From assembly GCF_001275135.1 (NCBI RefSeq), contig NZ_LFQU01000021.1, positions 1 through 64,000 on the forward strand: 64,000 bases of DNA, written 5' to 3'. The DNA comes from Xylanibacter rarus (GTDB lineage: Bacteria; Bacteroidota; Bacteroidia; Bacteroidales; Bacteroidaceae). The notes beneath the pieces are model-generated. The model saw nothing but the letters and a program-made list of their open reading frames with translations, searched no databases and was not told the origin of the DNA. A program made the translations under genes and the position numbers. This document shows positions 7,085 to 14,691 of the stretch, piece by piece; positions within the stretch are counted from its first letter, which is position 1, and every line of letters begins with the position of its first letter.

Positions 7085-8886
7085 TGTATTCCTCTGGTCC
7101 TTATGATAGTTTCTCTATCATTGTTCTCATAGTTCATTTCTGCCAATTGCTGAGTCTGGTCGCACTTTGCTAGAATTGCATTAGCCAGAGTGTTAAGAGG
7201 CAGTGCGCCTGCATTGTATGCGGCAATCACTTTTTCAGGCAATTGGATTGTACATGGGATTCTATCTATTACAGCAATGAGATTACCTCCTTGCAATATC
7301 GGGTTGGAAATTCTAGGATTAAGAGCTTCTTCTTGATAGATGCGATAACGGATATTCTTCTTGCTCTTGCTGTTATTTGCATTATTCTGTTGCCAGTCCA
7401 GGACTTCATGTCCGGCTTTGTTCAATAAATTTGCACCGCCGAATCCTATCATCAGCATTTTGAGAATAGGATTCTTTATAAAAGCCCCGGCAACTATACT
7501 GGCAATAGGTATAAGATTATCGCCAATATTCAATGATTTTGTTTTACCTGTGAATATTCCCAACAGAATATCGGGCAACATGGAAAATACATATCCCAGA
7601 TTTTTAGTAACTGCACCAAAGTCACCAAGTCCCAATGCTGACACAAAACCTTCCCAGCCGTTTTCATTCGTTTGCTGAACCTCTCTCTCTTCATGATATT
7701 GTACTACGTTGCTATCCTGTTGTTCAAATACAGTTGATTCCGCAGGTGCAGAAGACTCATCAGTAGGGGACTTTGTACCTGAAGATTTGAAGACATCGTA
7801 TCTTTTCCTCTCTTTCTCAGCGGTCCTCTGTTCAAGTCCTTTGAGATAGGCTTCCTCATATCCCGGTGCTATGACTTTGGGGACATCTTTATATCTTTCC
7901 TTTTGATTCTGAACAGATTGTGTGAATTTTGAAAACATGTTTGGAGAATTTTTTGTCATCCATTCTGAAAAGTCATAAGTAGAAATGTCTATCTTCTGAG
8001 AAAGACGCTCATTGGTAGCGATGATATATTCGTTTTGTTCTTTGCTTATTTTATCTGCCTGTTTACGAAAATCGACAAAGACATTAATATCACTTCCGAA
8101 AACGCCTTTACTGATACAATTCTCTACCGATAAAGGCTTATCCTTTTCATTTGGCGACGCAATTGCATTGATAGCAAGGTCAAATCCAACAAATCGTGCA
8201 AAAGCTCCCCAGCTGCCAATACCGCCAAATGAAATGGCATCCATGCCCGCTCCGATTGCCCATCCTGCACCTTTTTCAGCTTTTGATGGTTTATATGCTG
8301 CTTCACCCCGTTGCTCTATTTCTGCGGCAAGAGGCGATTGGTTAAGGGTAGAAGCCAATCCCAATAAACTGTTTTGTGCAGCTTTTCGTATGATGTACTC
8401 CGCAGAAGATTTCGGCATACTGTCTTTTACCAGTCTGTCTATCATCATCTGTTCAATGCGATACTGTATGTATGCGTATGCAAGGTCTCCTCCCAAATTT
8501 GAAGAAAGTTCATCGTACCGTTCTCTGCCAACTTCTGAAACCACTGTAGAACGCCATTCATTGGCCAGCATTGCAAGATCTTCCTGAAAGTCTTCATTAC
8601 CAGTAACCTTATCATTGCACATTGCAATATAATCTTCAGTAGTCTTTGAGTTCCATTCACCAGTCAGTTTCAACGTCTGATATGGATCAAGCATCGGATT
8701 CTGTGCAGATGCCATTGTACTGAGAATACCGGCAGGACTTCTTGAATACTCTGCCATCTCTTCGAGTTGCTTTTTCTGAAGATATTCTTCCGTGTCACGC
8801 ATAACAGGTGCGATATGCAGGTCGAAGTAATCATCCAGCACCCTTTCTATTTCGGCAAAACGTTCCTTATTCTTTATCTCGTTCAT
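7081..8886 (-). CDS. 601-residue membrane-associated protein of the transfer operon
   Basis: I do not recognise this family. The first 200 residues are predicted helical and charged. Residues about 215-245 are a glycine- and alanine-rich stretch (GAGWAIGAGMDAISFGG). Residues about 285-420 are hydrophilic and rich in Lys/Glu, with a Ser/Thr/Pro/Gln-rich linker. Residues about 440-500 hold hydrophobic segments (LGYVFSMLPDILLGIF, LIPIASIVAGAFI, ILKMLMIGFGGANLL). The tail is hydrophilic and ends RTRGIQ. No signal peptide. It is translationally coupled to the downstream ArdC-like gene and lies 3 bases after the M23-like gene. A structural or membrane role in transfer is only a guess. Confidence 0.6.
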   Translation of the reverse strand: MNEIKNKERFAEIERVLDDYFDLHIAPVMRDTEEYLQKKQLEEMAEYSRSPAGILSTMASAQNPMLDPYQTLKLTGEWNSKTTEDYIAMCNDKVTGNEDFQEDLAMLANEWRSTVVSEVGRERYDELSSNLGGDLAYAYIQYRIEQMMIDRLVKDSMPKSSAEYIIRKAAQNSLLGLASTLNQSPLAAEIEQRGEAAYKPSKAEKGAGWAIGAGMDAISFGGIGSWGAFARFVGFDLAINAIASPNEKDKPLSVENCISKGVFGSDINVFVDFRKQADKISKEQNEYIIATNERLSQKIDISTYDFSEWMTKNSPNMFSKFTQSVQNQKERYKDVPKVIAPGYEEAYLKGLEQRTAEKERKRYDVFKSSGTKSPTDESSAPAESTVFEQQDSNVVQYHEEREVQQTNENGWEGFVSALGLGDFGAVTKNLGYVFSMLPDILLGIFTGKTKSLNIGDNLIPIASIVAGAFIKNPILKMLMIGFGGANLLNKAGHEVLDWQQNNANNSKSKKNIRYRIYQEEALNPRISNPILQGGNLIAVIDRIPCTIQLPEKVIAAYNAGALPLNTLANAILAKCDQTQQLAEMNYENNDRETIIRTRGIQ

Positions 8887-8889
8887 ATA

Positions 8890-9162
8890 CTAATAGTTCT
8901 GTTGTTTCAACAGTTGTTCTTTGGTTTGTTCTATGGCATTGTGGTATATTTCCATTTGTTTCGGGAAGAACTCTTCCAGCCATTTGTCTTTTTCTATTCT
9001 GTCTTGGATGAATCTGATTGCGCTGTCCTTGTCAATTTCTACAGACATTTCACCTTCCTCATGGTTGTTGAACAATGCTTTGGTCCACCAACGAACTCCA
9101 GCACGGTCCGGATATACAGAAACTATTCTCGGAATATCAAAACTCTGTACATCAATATCCAA
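8890..9162 (-). CDS. C-terminal part of the frameshifted M23-like protein
   Basis: About 90 residues from a TTG at 9162, but the same phase is open upstream and reads LQAEAIVDSGIVDPLAEL straight from an A9 run. It therefore looks like the natural C-terminus of the M23-like protein encoded upstream, not a separate gene. It contains IPRIVSVYPDRAGVRWWTKA and a long charged helix, and ends KQQNY. The joint product would be 378 residues. It has no independent start signal. Confidence 0.55.
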   Translation of the reverse strand: MDIDVQSFDIPRIVSVYPDRAGVRWWTKALFNNHEEGEMSVEIDKDSAIRFIQDRIEKDKWLEEFFPKQMEIYHNAIEQTKEQLLKQQNY

Positions 9163-9194
9163 TTCGGCTAAAGGGTCAACGATACCGCTATCAA

Positions 9195-10025
9195 CTATTG
9201 CTTCGGCCTGAAGTTTTTTTTTACTTCTTCGCTCATAGAGGATATATATACGTTATGTCTGAGAGCGAGATAGTTCAAGAAGTCGGCAATCAACAGATTC
9301 TGAACCTTATTTGCTAACGGCAATGCCCTGCTGCCAATTCCTAAAGGATTTGCCATGCTTGGCATAGTTTCATAGAAATAATTCTTTATGGCTCCTACCG
9401 AGAACACATTTCTTAGAGACTGTACAGTATATTCCGGTACGATGTAGTCTCCATGGAAAAGATCTTTCATATACACAGGAAGAAAACGAAGCATAAGTTC
9501 TTCTATTTCTTCCTTGTCCTTATCATATTTTGTCTTCAGCCCACTATCAAAATTACCCATACCGGATAATTCTTTGTCTCTGGAGAATTTTGTGGCCTGA
9601 ATATTACCATACAGCATCGTCAGAAACTCTATCGGATTCAGTTCTTCACCATTGAAGCTCACTGCCAAATGCAAACTGTTTCCGCTGACAGCAACAGGTT
9701 GCCCTGCTTTCACGGTTTGTCCAAACTGGGCGAATACGTTTGCCAGGCCACTATAGGATACTTCATACTTCCCATATCGAACAGTCAGGTAAATTCCCTG
9801 TTCTCTATCATTCCCAACTCCGGAAATGATACCGCTTGCCAGTGCAGCCAGCGGATGATGACTGATTCCGAAGTCTATGCCATGATTGAAGAACGTATTC
9901 CCGGTTGCAGTATCTTTCTGTTCGCCATAGCCCATAAGGACCTTTATATCTTTGCCTTCGTCTTCCTCGAAGGGCATACAGTAGCCACTTGGCGATTGCA
10001 AGATCATTTCTTCTGTATATTTCAT
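9195..10025 (-). CDS. M23-like protein with degenerate catalytic site
   Basis: A 276-residue frame. Residues about 30-140 resemble an M23 domain: FNHGIDFG gives the first His and Asp, GQTVKAGQPVAVSGN is the typical strand, but the HxH motif reads SLHLAV, so its first His is replaced by Ser. Zinc could still bind, while catalysis is doubtful. Residues about 150-276 are mostly helical. No signal peptide. The end VKKNFRPKQ is probably an artefact of a one-base offset at the A9 run; a -1 shift extends the protein to the stop at 8890. It lies 18 bases downstream of the glycine-rich gene. Confidence 0.65.
   Translation of the reverse strand: MKYTEEMILQSPSGYCMPFEEDEGKDIKVLMGYGEQKDTATGNTFFNHGIDFGISHHPLAALASGIISGVGNDREQGIYLTVRYGKYEVSYSGLANVFAQFGQTVKAGQPVAVSGNSLHLAVSFNGEELNPIEFLTMLYGNIQATKFSRDKELSGMGNFDSGLKTKYDKDKEEIEELMLRFLPVYMKDLFHGDYIVPEYTVQSLRNVFSVGAIKNYFYETMPSMANPLGIGSRALPLANKVQNLLIADFLNYLALRHNVYISSMSEEVKKNFRPKQ
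9214..9222 (-). other. Frameshift site in an A9 run (A AAA AAC)
   Basis: The coding strand reads GTA AAA AAA AAC TTC AGG. The in-phase heptamer A AAA AAC is a classical -1 slippery sequence. A -1 shift, or a tenth A added by transcriptional slippage, moves into the phase CTT CAG GCC GAA, which stays open for about 100 codons. Alternatively one A was lost in evolution or in sequencing. Confidence 0.6.
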
Positions 10026-10043
10026 ATCATAATTTATTAAATC

Positions 10044-10694
10044 CTATCGTCTGATTCCACTGCTGTAGCCTTGCTGTTCCTCTTGTGATTGTGAATGCCT
10101 CGCAGTTTCGGTTATTGTAATTCCCTGTTGCTGTTTGGAGTTATTACCTATGAGCATCATGGTCAATAGGGCTCCCGCTATTTTGCCAAGCCATCCGAAC
10201 CTTCCGAAGACAAGGAATGCTCCGGCAATCAATCCTACTATGCTCAGCCCTGACACTTTGCCTTTGCCAAGATTGCTGAAAAAGTTCTCGAACATGTTTC
10301 CAGCATTGCCTCCACCAATTCCTCCAATAAAACTGGAAATTCCGTCGAGAGAAGACGATAAGTTTTCAGCTGACTGGCTGACACCATCAATGGCCCTTTC
10401 CGCTTTGTCCGTAAGGTTGCTTACTTTGGCTCCGGCTGAATCCAAAGTGTTACCTATCGCATCACTGGTCTTTTCGCCAACTATTGCATCACTGACAATT
10501 CGTACTACGCTTTTGTCCGTAGTCAGTTTCTCCCAACCTGCATATCCGGCTGCTGCACCAACCGTAGCAGTTTTCATGGCACTTCCTGCGCCCCTTAATG
10601 TTTGAGACGGATGCAGGACTGCGCCACCGATGCTTTTACCTGTTGCCGTAGCAGCCTTTCCGCCGTATTTCAAAAAAGAACTCCAAAATCCCAT
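10044..10694 (-). CDS. Glycine-rich membrane protein ending in GIRR
   Basis: A 216-residue protein of unknown family. Residues about 1-60 are Gly/Ala/Lys-rich, residues 60-120 helical and charged, and residues 120-150 very glycine-rich (SFIGGIGGGNAGN). Residues about 150-185 form one or two hydrophobic segments (LSIVGLIAGAFLVFGRFGWLG and KIAGALLTMMLIG). The tail is Gln/Ser-rich and ends SGIRR, one of four shared tails. It is a plausible pore-like or membrane-inserting protein, but nothing proves this. It is 19 bases downstream of the transfer-type gene and in the same operon. Confidence 0.6.
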   Translation of the reverse strand: MGFWSSFLKYGGKAATATGKSIGGAVLHPSQTLRGAGSAMKTATVGAAAGYAGWEKLTTDKSVVRIVSDAIVGEKTSDAIGNTLDSAGAKVSNLTDKAERAIDGVSQSAENLSSSLDGISSFIGGIGGGNAGNMFENFFSNLGKGKVSGLSIVGLIAGAFLVFGRFGWLGKIAGALLTMMLIGNNSKQQQGITITETARHSQSQEEQQGYSSGIRR

Positions 10695-10713
10695 ACTCTT
10701 CGTTTTTTAATTA

Positions 10714-11328
10714 TCAATATTTTCCAGCTTTCCCACTTCGTTTCCAGCGTCTCATCGCTGATTCAACTATCTTCGCTTTGTTGGCTTTAGGACGTTCCAG
10801 TTCACTGATTTCAGCCCAGATGTCACCAAGTGAGGTATATTTAACAGCCATACTTAGCCTTTGCAGTTTCTTATTCATATATTGCAACTTAGGACGAATG
10901 CCGAACACTATCTCCATGCGTTCTTTCTCGGTCATCTTATTGTCAGACAGGCACGTCGTCCGTATATCATTTACTATCTCTACTGAGTTGTAGATTAGCT
11001 CTCTGTATATCTTGTTCCTGTTTGTGGATAATGCAACAGCCAATGCGTTGTCGGGACTCCTTGCAAGTTGACGGGTAAACTCTCCCATGTTTTCAGTCAG
11101 GTTGGTTATCTCATGGTAGAAACCGTAAATTTGGGCTGCATAGCTAACGATTGAACGAAAAGAATCAAGGTAGTCGTTGAACTCTCTCTGCAAGTCTGTC
11201 ACAGCCTCGACCTCTTCCTTTGTCCATATATAGTTTCCGCAAGAGTGTGTCCGCCTTTCCAGCGGTGTCCACATTCCGAACAAGTGATAGTTCCGCCTTT
11301 TGTGCGGTAGGCATGATGCTTGAAGCAA
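10714..11328 (-). CDS. Transfer-operon helical protein, N-terminus probably replaced
   Basis: A 204-residue frame. From about residue 36 (TKEEVEAVTDLQREFNDYLD) it resembles helical proteins found in transfer operons of Bacteroidales conjugative elements; I recall the family but not a name. The first 35 residues (Cys/His/Arg-rich) are translated from DNA that in another phase encodes the pcfJ fragment, so the native start was probably lost when two elements were joined near 11220. It is the first gene of the leftward operon that runs to 652. Hydrophobicity is low and no signal peptide is seen. Confidence 0.55.
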   Translation of the reverse strand: MLQASCLPHKRRNYHLFGMWTPLERRTHSCGNYIWTKEEVEAVTDLQREFNDYLDSFRSIVSYAAQIYGFYHEITNLTENMGEFTRQLARSPDNALAVALSTNRNKIYRELIYNSVEIVNDIRTTCLSDNKMTEKERMEIVFGIRPKLQYMNKKLQRLSMAVKYTSLGDIWAEISELERPKANKAKIVESAMRRWKRSGKAGKY

Positions 11329-11423
11329 TGTTCAAAAGCGTATGCTTTCTGCTTGTCTGTCAGTTCGGGCAGTCCGCTTGACAAACGGACTACCTCTTTC
11401 TGTATGCGTGTTCTCGGTTTCAT
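11199..11423 (-). pseudogene. pcfJ: N-terminal fragment of a PcfJ-like gene
   Basis: From the ATG at 11423 the frame starts MKPRTRIQKEVVRLSSGLPE and contains the ITCSECGHRWKGGHTLAETI segment of the PcfJ-like N-terminal zinc-binding region, as I recall the family. Intact PcfJ-like proteins are about 400 residues; only 74 remain. Homology stops near 11220 and the frame runs into the transfer-type gene in another phase, ending KRSRL. It follows pcfK by one base, the usual order in CTnDOT-like elements. Confidence 0.6.
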
Positions 11424-11424
11424 A

Positions 11425-11838
11425 TCAAAAATCAAATAATGAGGGTTGGACTTGTGTTTCTTTTTTCGCTGTCGGCTTGTTGCGGTTCTGTAGCTTTTGG
11501 AGTTCCATCTGCTGATATTGGGCAACCGCCTTTCTTCTTGCTTCCTGCTTTTCCTCTTCTGTCAGTTCCACCACATGGTTTACAACTACTTGACATTGTA
11601 TAGGCTTGCCTACTTCAATCTCGTTTTCATCGTAATAGTGAACGGCTTGTCCGTAAATCTCTCCGTCTGAAAAGCCGTTGCAACCGCTTTTCTGCACATA
11701 GTTCAGAATGTATGTGACACAATCGTCTATGTTCTTGGCTGGGTTGCGGTAGTTTTTGGCGAATAGTTCATCTTCCGCTGCTCTCTACTCCAAAAACATC
11801 TGTATGGTTCGTTTGAAATGGTCTGTTCCTTTCATCAT
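11425..11838 (-). pseudogene. pcfK: PcfK-like gene interrupted by an amber codon
   Basis: Reading from ATG 11838 gives a typical PcfK-like start (GTDHFKRTIQMFLE), then TAG at 11785-11787, then RAAEDELFAKNYRNPAKNI and on through the intact remainder to QPSLFDF. The CAG to TAG change is the only defect. A shorter product could start at an internal Met after the stop (near 11697, MQKSGCNGF), but it would lack the conserved N-terminal half. PcfK-like proteins accompany PcfJ in conjugative elements; their role is unclear. Confidence 0.7.
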
Positions 11839-11842
11839 AATC

Positions 11843-12100
11843 TCAAATTTTAGTCGGGTTGTCGTTCAAATAAAGTATCTCGCAATCTTCCACTTCTGTG
11901 GGAAGTCCGAAAAGGGGGTAATGGGTGAAATAAGGCTGTGCGTTCCCTTCTTCATCTGTGAGGGGTGAAACATCTTGTACTTGCCATTGCTTCATCCATC
12001 TGTCTATTGTCTGAACTTCATCGTCTGTGAGTGCGGTTGCATCGCCATTGATGATGTAGGCTAAACTCCATGTGGGTATCTTTTCCGTTGTCCTGTTCAT
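11843..12100 (-). CDS. Small conserved CTn protein (DUF6926-like)
   Basis: An 85-residue acidic protein starting MNRTTEKIPTWSLAYIINGD and containing QPYFTHYPLFGLPTEVEDC. From memory this matches a small family always seen beside pcfK in Bacteroidales conjugative transposons; its role is unknown. It overlaps the next upstream gene by four bases (ATGA). Confidence 0.65.
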   Translation of the reverse strand: MNRTTEKIPTWSLAYIINGDATALTDDEVQTIDRWMKQWQVQDVSPLTDEEGNAQPYFTHYPLFGLPTEVEDCEILYLNDNPTKI

Positions 12101-12336
12101 ATCCGTTCCTTTATGTGGTCAGACAATCTCTTGTAAAATCTCCGTGTGGTATTGTGGGGGCATTCCACCAAAAGAAAACCGATAAAATCCTTTCTCGCTT
12201 CCTTGTTGAGTTCGTGGTATAGCCTTCTTAGGGTTGAATGGTTGCCGTTGATGTAGGTTTCCACCATATACTCAAAGATGTTGTCCACCTCGTAAAATCT
12301 GCATTGCTGCGCTGCTGTCTTGCTGTATCGTTTCAT
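12097..12336 (-). CDS. Small conserved CTn protein
   Basis: A 79-residue basic, soluble protein starting MKRYSKTAAQQCRFYEVDNI. It is a commonly co-occurring hypothetical protein of CTnDOT-like elements. No motif gives a function. It sits in the middle of the short-gene run 11425-12926 and is translationally coupled to the following gene. Confidence 0.55.
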   Translation of the reverse strand: MKRYSKTAAQQCRFYEVDNIFEYMVETYINGNHSTLRRLYHELNKEARKDFIGFLLVECPHNTTRRFYKRLSDHIKERI

Positions 12337-12360
12337 AATGTTATGCTTTTGGGAGTTAAT

Positions 12361-12576
12361 TCAAAGTGTCAGTAGCCATAGGAAAAAGCCGAAAATGGCA
12401 ATGAGGAATATGATGAATACCATTACATTGATAACCATTCGGAATACTCCACAGACTATTTCTCTGATGATGTACCAAAGGATATTGACTATCCAAAGGA
12501 AACAGCGCAACAGAAATGCGAATACTGCAAGTCCAATGGATTGCGCTGTCTGTCTTATGTTCATTGCTGCTGTCAT
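12361..12576 (-). CDS. Small membrane protein of the CTn remnant
   Basis: A 71-residue protein with two to three hydrophobic segments (IGLAVFAFLLRCFLWIVNIL, VFRMVINVMVFIIFLIAIFG). The ATG at 12576 overlaps the stop of the gene at 12573 by four bases. An overlapping frame in another phase is hydrophilic, irregular and less likely. Function unknown. Confidence 0.5.
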   Translation of the reverse strand: MTAAMNIRQTAQSIGLAVFAFLLRCFLWIVNILWYIIREIVCGVFRMVINVMVFIIFLIAIFGFFLWLLTL

Positions 12577-12926
12577 TTTGGGTGTCGTTTGTCAAGTTCT
12601 ACAATTCTGTCAATTCTTCCGTACAATATCTTGCGGAGTGCCGTCTTGTCCATAGCCTTGTATTCTCTCCATTGTCCGTACTGGCTTACAAGGAATGTCC
12701 TCAGTATGTTGGAGAAGTCAAACCGCCATCCTTGCAATGGTATCGCACTTTTGAAATAGGTATTGCCGTTTACCTTTTCGGTTATCCAATTCTTTTCCTC
12801 TCTGTTCAGCACCTCGCCATTGTTCACTTTCATACGAAGTCTGTAAACCTTGCACTCATGTAGGCTTTCCAATGTCGGAACTTCCCACTTCACGAATTTT
12901 GTTGCTACTGCTGCTTCCATATCCAT
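12573..12926 (-). CDS. Hypothetical protein of the CTn remnant
   Basis: A 117-residue protein with no recognised domain. It is mixed charged, with LRMKVNNGEVLNREEKNWI and LPLQGWRFDFSN-type segments. It is the first gene of the leftward small-gene run; upstream of it lies the palindrome-rich intergenic region. Confidence 0.55.
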   Translation of the reverse strand: MDMEAAVATKFVKWEVPTLESLHECKVYRLRMKVNNGEVLNREEKNWITEKVNGNTYFKSAIPLQGWRFDFSNILRTFLVSQYGQWREYKAMDKTALRKILYGRIDRIVELDKRHPK

Positions 12927-13140
12927 TTGTTTTTATTTTTAATGCGGATTCGAGAGCTGAGGGAGTTGAGTTTCCAACCTTATATGCCTCCCGTTTATCC
13001 GACAGTTTTTTTTAATGCGTCTTTCTGTCGCTTCGGTCGTTTTCGTTTCGGGTGCTTCAAAAAAGGTAGGGAGTGGGTAGAGCAAGGGTTTTCAAAGAAA
13101 AAATACTACCCGCAGGGCTGGAGATTTTTTCTAAAAACCA

Positions 13141-13170
13141 TTGAGCATCCCAATCCCGGATTTACCTTTG
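13141..13170 (+). promoter_or_regulatory. Bacteroidota-type promoter
   Basis: TTGA at 13141-13144, 18 bases, then TACCTTTG at 13163-13170 (consensus -7 TAnnTTTG). It points right, into the short frame 13237-13416 and the palindrome cluster. Confidence 0.5.
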
Positions 13171-13236
13171 CACCCAGAACGGGAACGATCCACCTGATGC
13201 GACTGCCTGAAAGACCATCAAAATGGAGGTAAACGG

Positions 13237-13416
13237 ATGTGGAGGTATATTGGATATGAAATGTTCCGGGAAAAGAAAGAAAGGAAATGTCAAAAAAAGG
13301 GATACGGCGAAAACGTGAAACCGGCAAACATTCCAAGAAAGTATGTTGCAACCGTGTGGCTAAACCTGTTTAGTTATGCGGTTGCAATTTTCTTTCCGGT
13401 TTGCCGTCATGGGTAA
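13237..13416 (+). CDS. Possible 59-residue basic protein
   Basis: A short frame starting MWRYIGYEMFREKKERK, basic at first, then with a hydrophobic stretch (ATVWLNLFSYAVAIFFP) and ending VCRHG. A GGAGG lies 7 bases before the ATG, unusual in this genome, and a good promoter lies 67 bases upstream. Its 3' end overlaps the first palindromes, so the region may instead be a structured RNA or DNA site. No homologue is recognised. Confidence 0.35.
   Translation: MWRYIGYEMFREKKERKCQKKGYGENVKPANIPRKYVATVWLNLFSYAVAIFFPVCRHG
13346..13387. repeat. Nested palindrome 1
   Basis: Outer arms TTGCAACCG (13346-13354) and CGGTTGCAA (13379-13387); inner arms CTAAAC (13360-13365) and GTTTAG (13368-13373). Confidence 0.6.
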
Positions 13417-13454
13417 TGGCACTTTTCATTTATGGAAGGTGTGGTTACCCATGA
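13407..13454. repeat. Palindrome 2
   Basis: Perfect 10-bp arms TCATGGGTAA (13407-13416) and TTACCCATGA (13445-13454) with a 28-base loop. Confidence 0.6.
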
Positions 13455-13527
13455 CTTCCGTTTTCGATTAGAGGAAGCGACAAAAAAAGAAAATCAACAG
13501 GTAACAGCCGTAAAAGCACCGCTTGTG

Positions 13528-13613
13528 GCATAAGCAAAAAAAAGAAAGGGGCCTTGCATCATCAGTCTGAACATGGTTCAGGCGTGACGCAAAGCCCTTT
13601 TCTATGCTTATGC
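13528..13613. repeat. Nested palindrome 3
   Basis: Outer arms GCATAAGC (13528-13535) and GCTTATGC (13606-13613). Middle pairing is AAAGGG with CCCTTT (13545-13550, 13595-13600) and TTGC with GCAA. The tip is CTGAAC-ATG-GTTCAG with a small loop (13567-13581). It forms a long cruciform. Confidence 0.6.
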
Positions 13614-13617
13614 AATA

Positions 13618-13659
13618 GTAGGAACATGGTCGTCAATTTATTGATGATGATGTTCCTAC
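13618..13659. repeat. Palindrome 4
   Basis: Perfect 10-bp arms GTAGGAACAT (13618-13627) and ATGTTCCTAC (13650-13659). The 13660-13843 stretch that follows is AT-rich and holds no gene I can see. Confidence 0.6.
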
Positions 13660-13843
13660 GAATAAATTCGCTTTTACGGAAAAACTTGTCTGTGGAGCTT
13701 AAAAAGCTGGATTTTTATTAAATAATATTATATGATTAACAACTTTGTAACTTATTTTGGGTTACTTATAACTTATAGAGAATTCATATATTTACAGTTC
13801 CCTTTTTATAGGCTTATTGACTTTAAAATAAAGTTTTTCTAAT

Positions 13844-14691
13844 TTATTTTGAAGGTATATTTATTATGAAATCTATTGGTGTGTATGTAGCTTTTGAAGA
13901 AGATAAATTATTGAACGACCAATTATATCCTTTATACCATGATTGAATCATTTTCTGAAAATTCTCATATTTTTTTTGTGTTGTAAAATGATACTTATCT
14001 TTTGAAGAAAATGGTATAATAAATGCAAAAGCTATGTTGGCAACTGCAAATAAAGCATAGCAGAATGGATAATTATAATCGTTTGTCTTTCGTACTGAAA
14101 CTATCAAATATGGAGTATCAATTGGGGTTTTAGCATCACCAATGGCAACTAATGGTAATTTACAATATTTTGTTGAAGAATTTATCCAATTAATTGTTCC
14201 TTTGAATTCAAGTAAATATCGCTTTTCAATAACGCTAATAACATATTTGCATAAACATTTATAAACATTTTGAGGTAAGAATTTTAATGAACTGGTATCT
14301 AGTAACAATTTCTCTTTGAAAAAATCTTCTATATTTACAGGAAGATCTTTATCTATTTGTATTGTTATTGTTCCTATATTTGTGTCACTTTTAGTTGACT
14401 CGTCCAAAGATATTTTAAAATTCTTACCTGTTGTTTTTCTAATACCATTTTTGCCATGAATAGAATGAATTGTCAAAAGAAATGAAAGCATATTTGCTAT
14501 ATCAGGTTCAATGGTTCTACTAAACCGTTCATTGCAATTATCGCATTCTTCAAGACAAATAATACTTTTGTTTCCTAAAGATTCACTGATAGCATGAGAT
14601 GTATGCTTGAAAGATACTATTGGAATTTTATTGTTACAAAATCTACAAACTCGATTATATTTATTTATTTCTCCTATATAATGCCTTTTTT
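13844..14691 (-). CDS. HNH endonuclease part of a frameshifted gene
   Basis: Read in phase from the A7 run, the protein continues KKRHYIGEINKY, then CRFCNNKIPIVSFKHTSHAI, then a SLGNK segment and ECDNCNERF. This is a zinc-bound HNH nuclease signature (CxxC, H, the GN pair, CxxC) like that of the HNH_5 group. The first ATG in this frame is at 14491, past the HNH core, so a product starting there would lack the nuclease. About 215 further residues are uncharacterised and likely bind target DNA or a partner. With the upstream frame the full protein is 416 residues. It faces away from the SIR2-HerA pair. Confidence 0.6.

Noticed and set aside
11425-11838. Stop-codon reassignment (TAG in pcfK, TAG and TGA in the transposase)
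   Set aside because: Core genes end at TAG and TGA normally, and both affected genes are in mobile DNA, so simple decay is enough.
12927-13232. 101-codon plus-strand frame
   Set aside because: Phe/Arg-rich irregular composition with no promoter or start signal; it lies over the promoter for the 59-residue frame.
13500-13660. Reading the palindromes as a CRISPR array or integron attC sites
   Set aside because: The hairpins differ in sequence and spacing, with no direct repeats and no integron integrase or cas gene.
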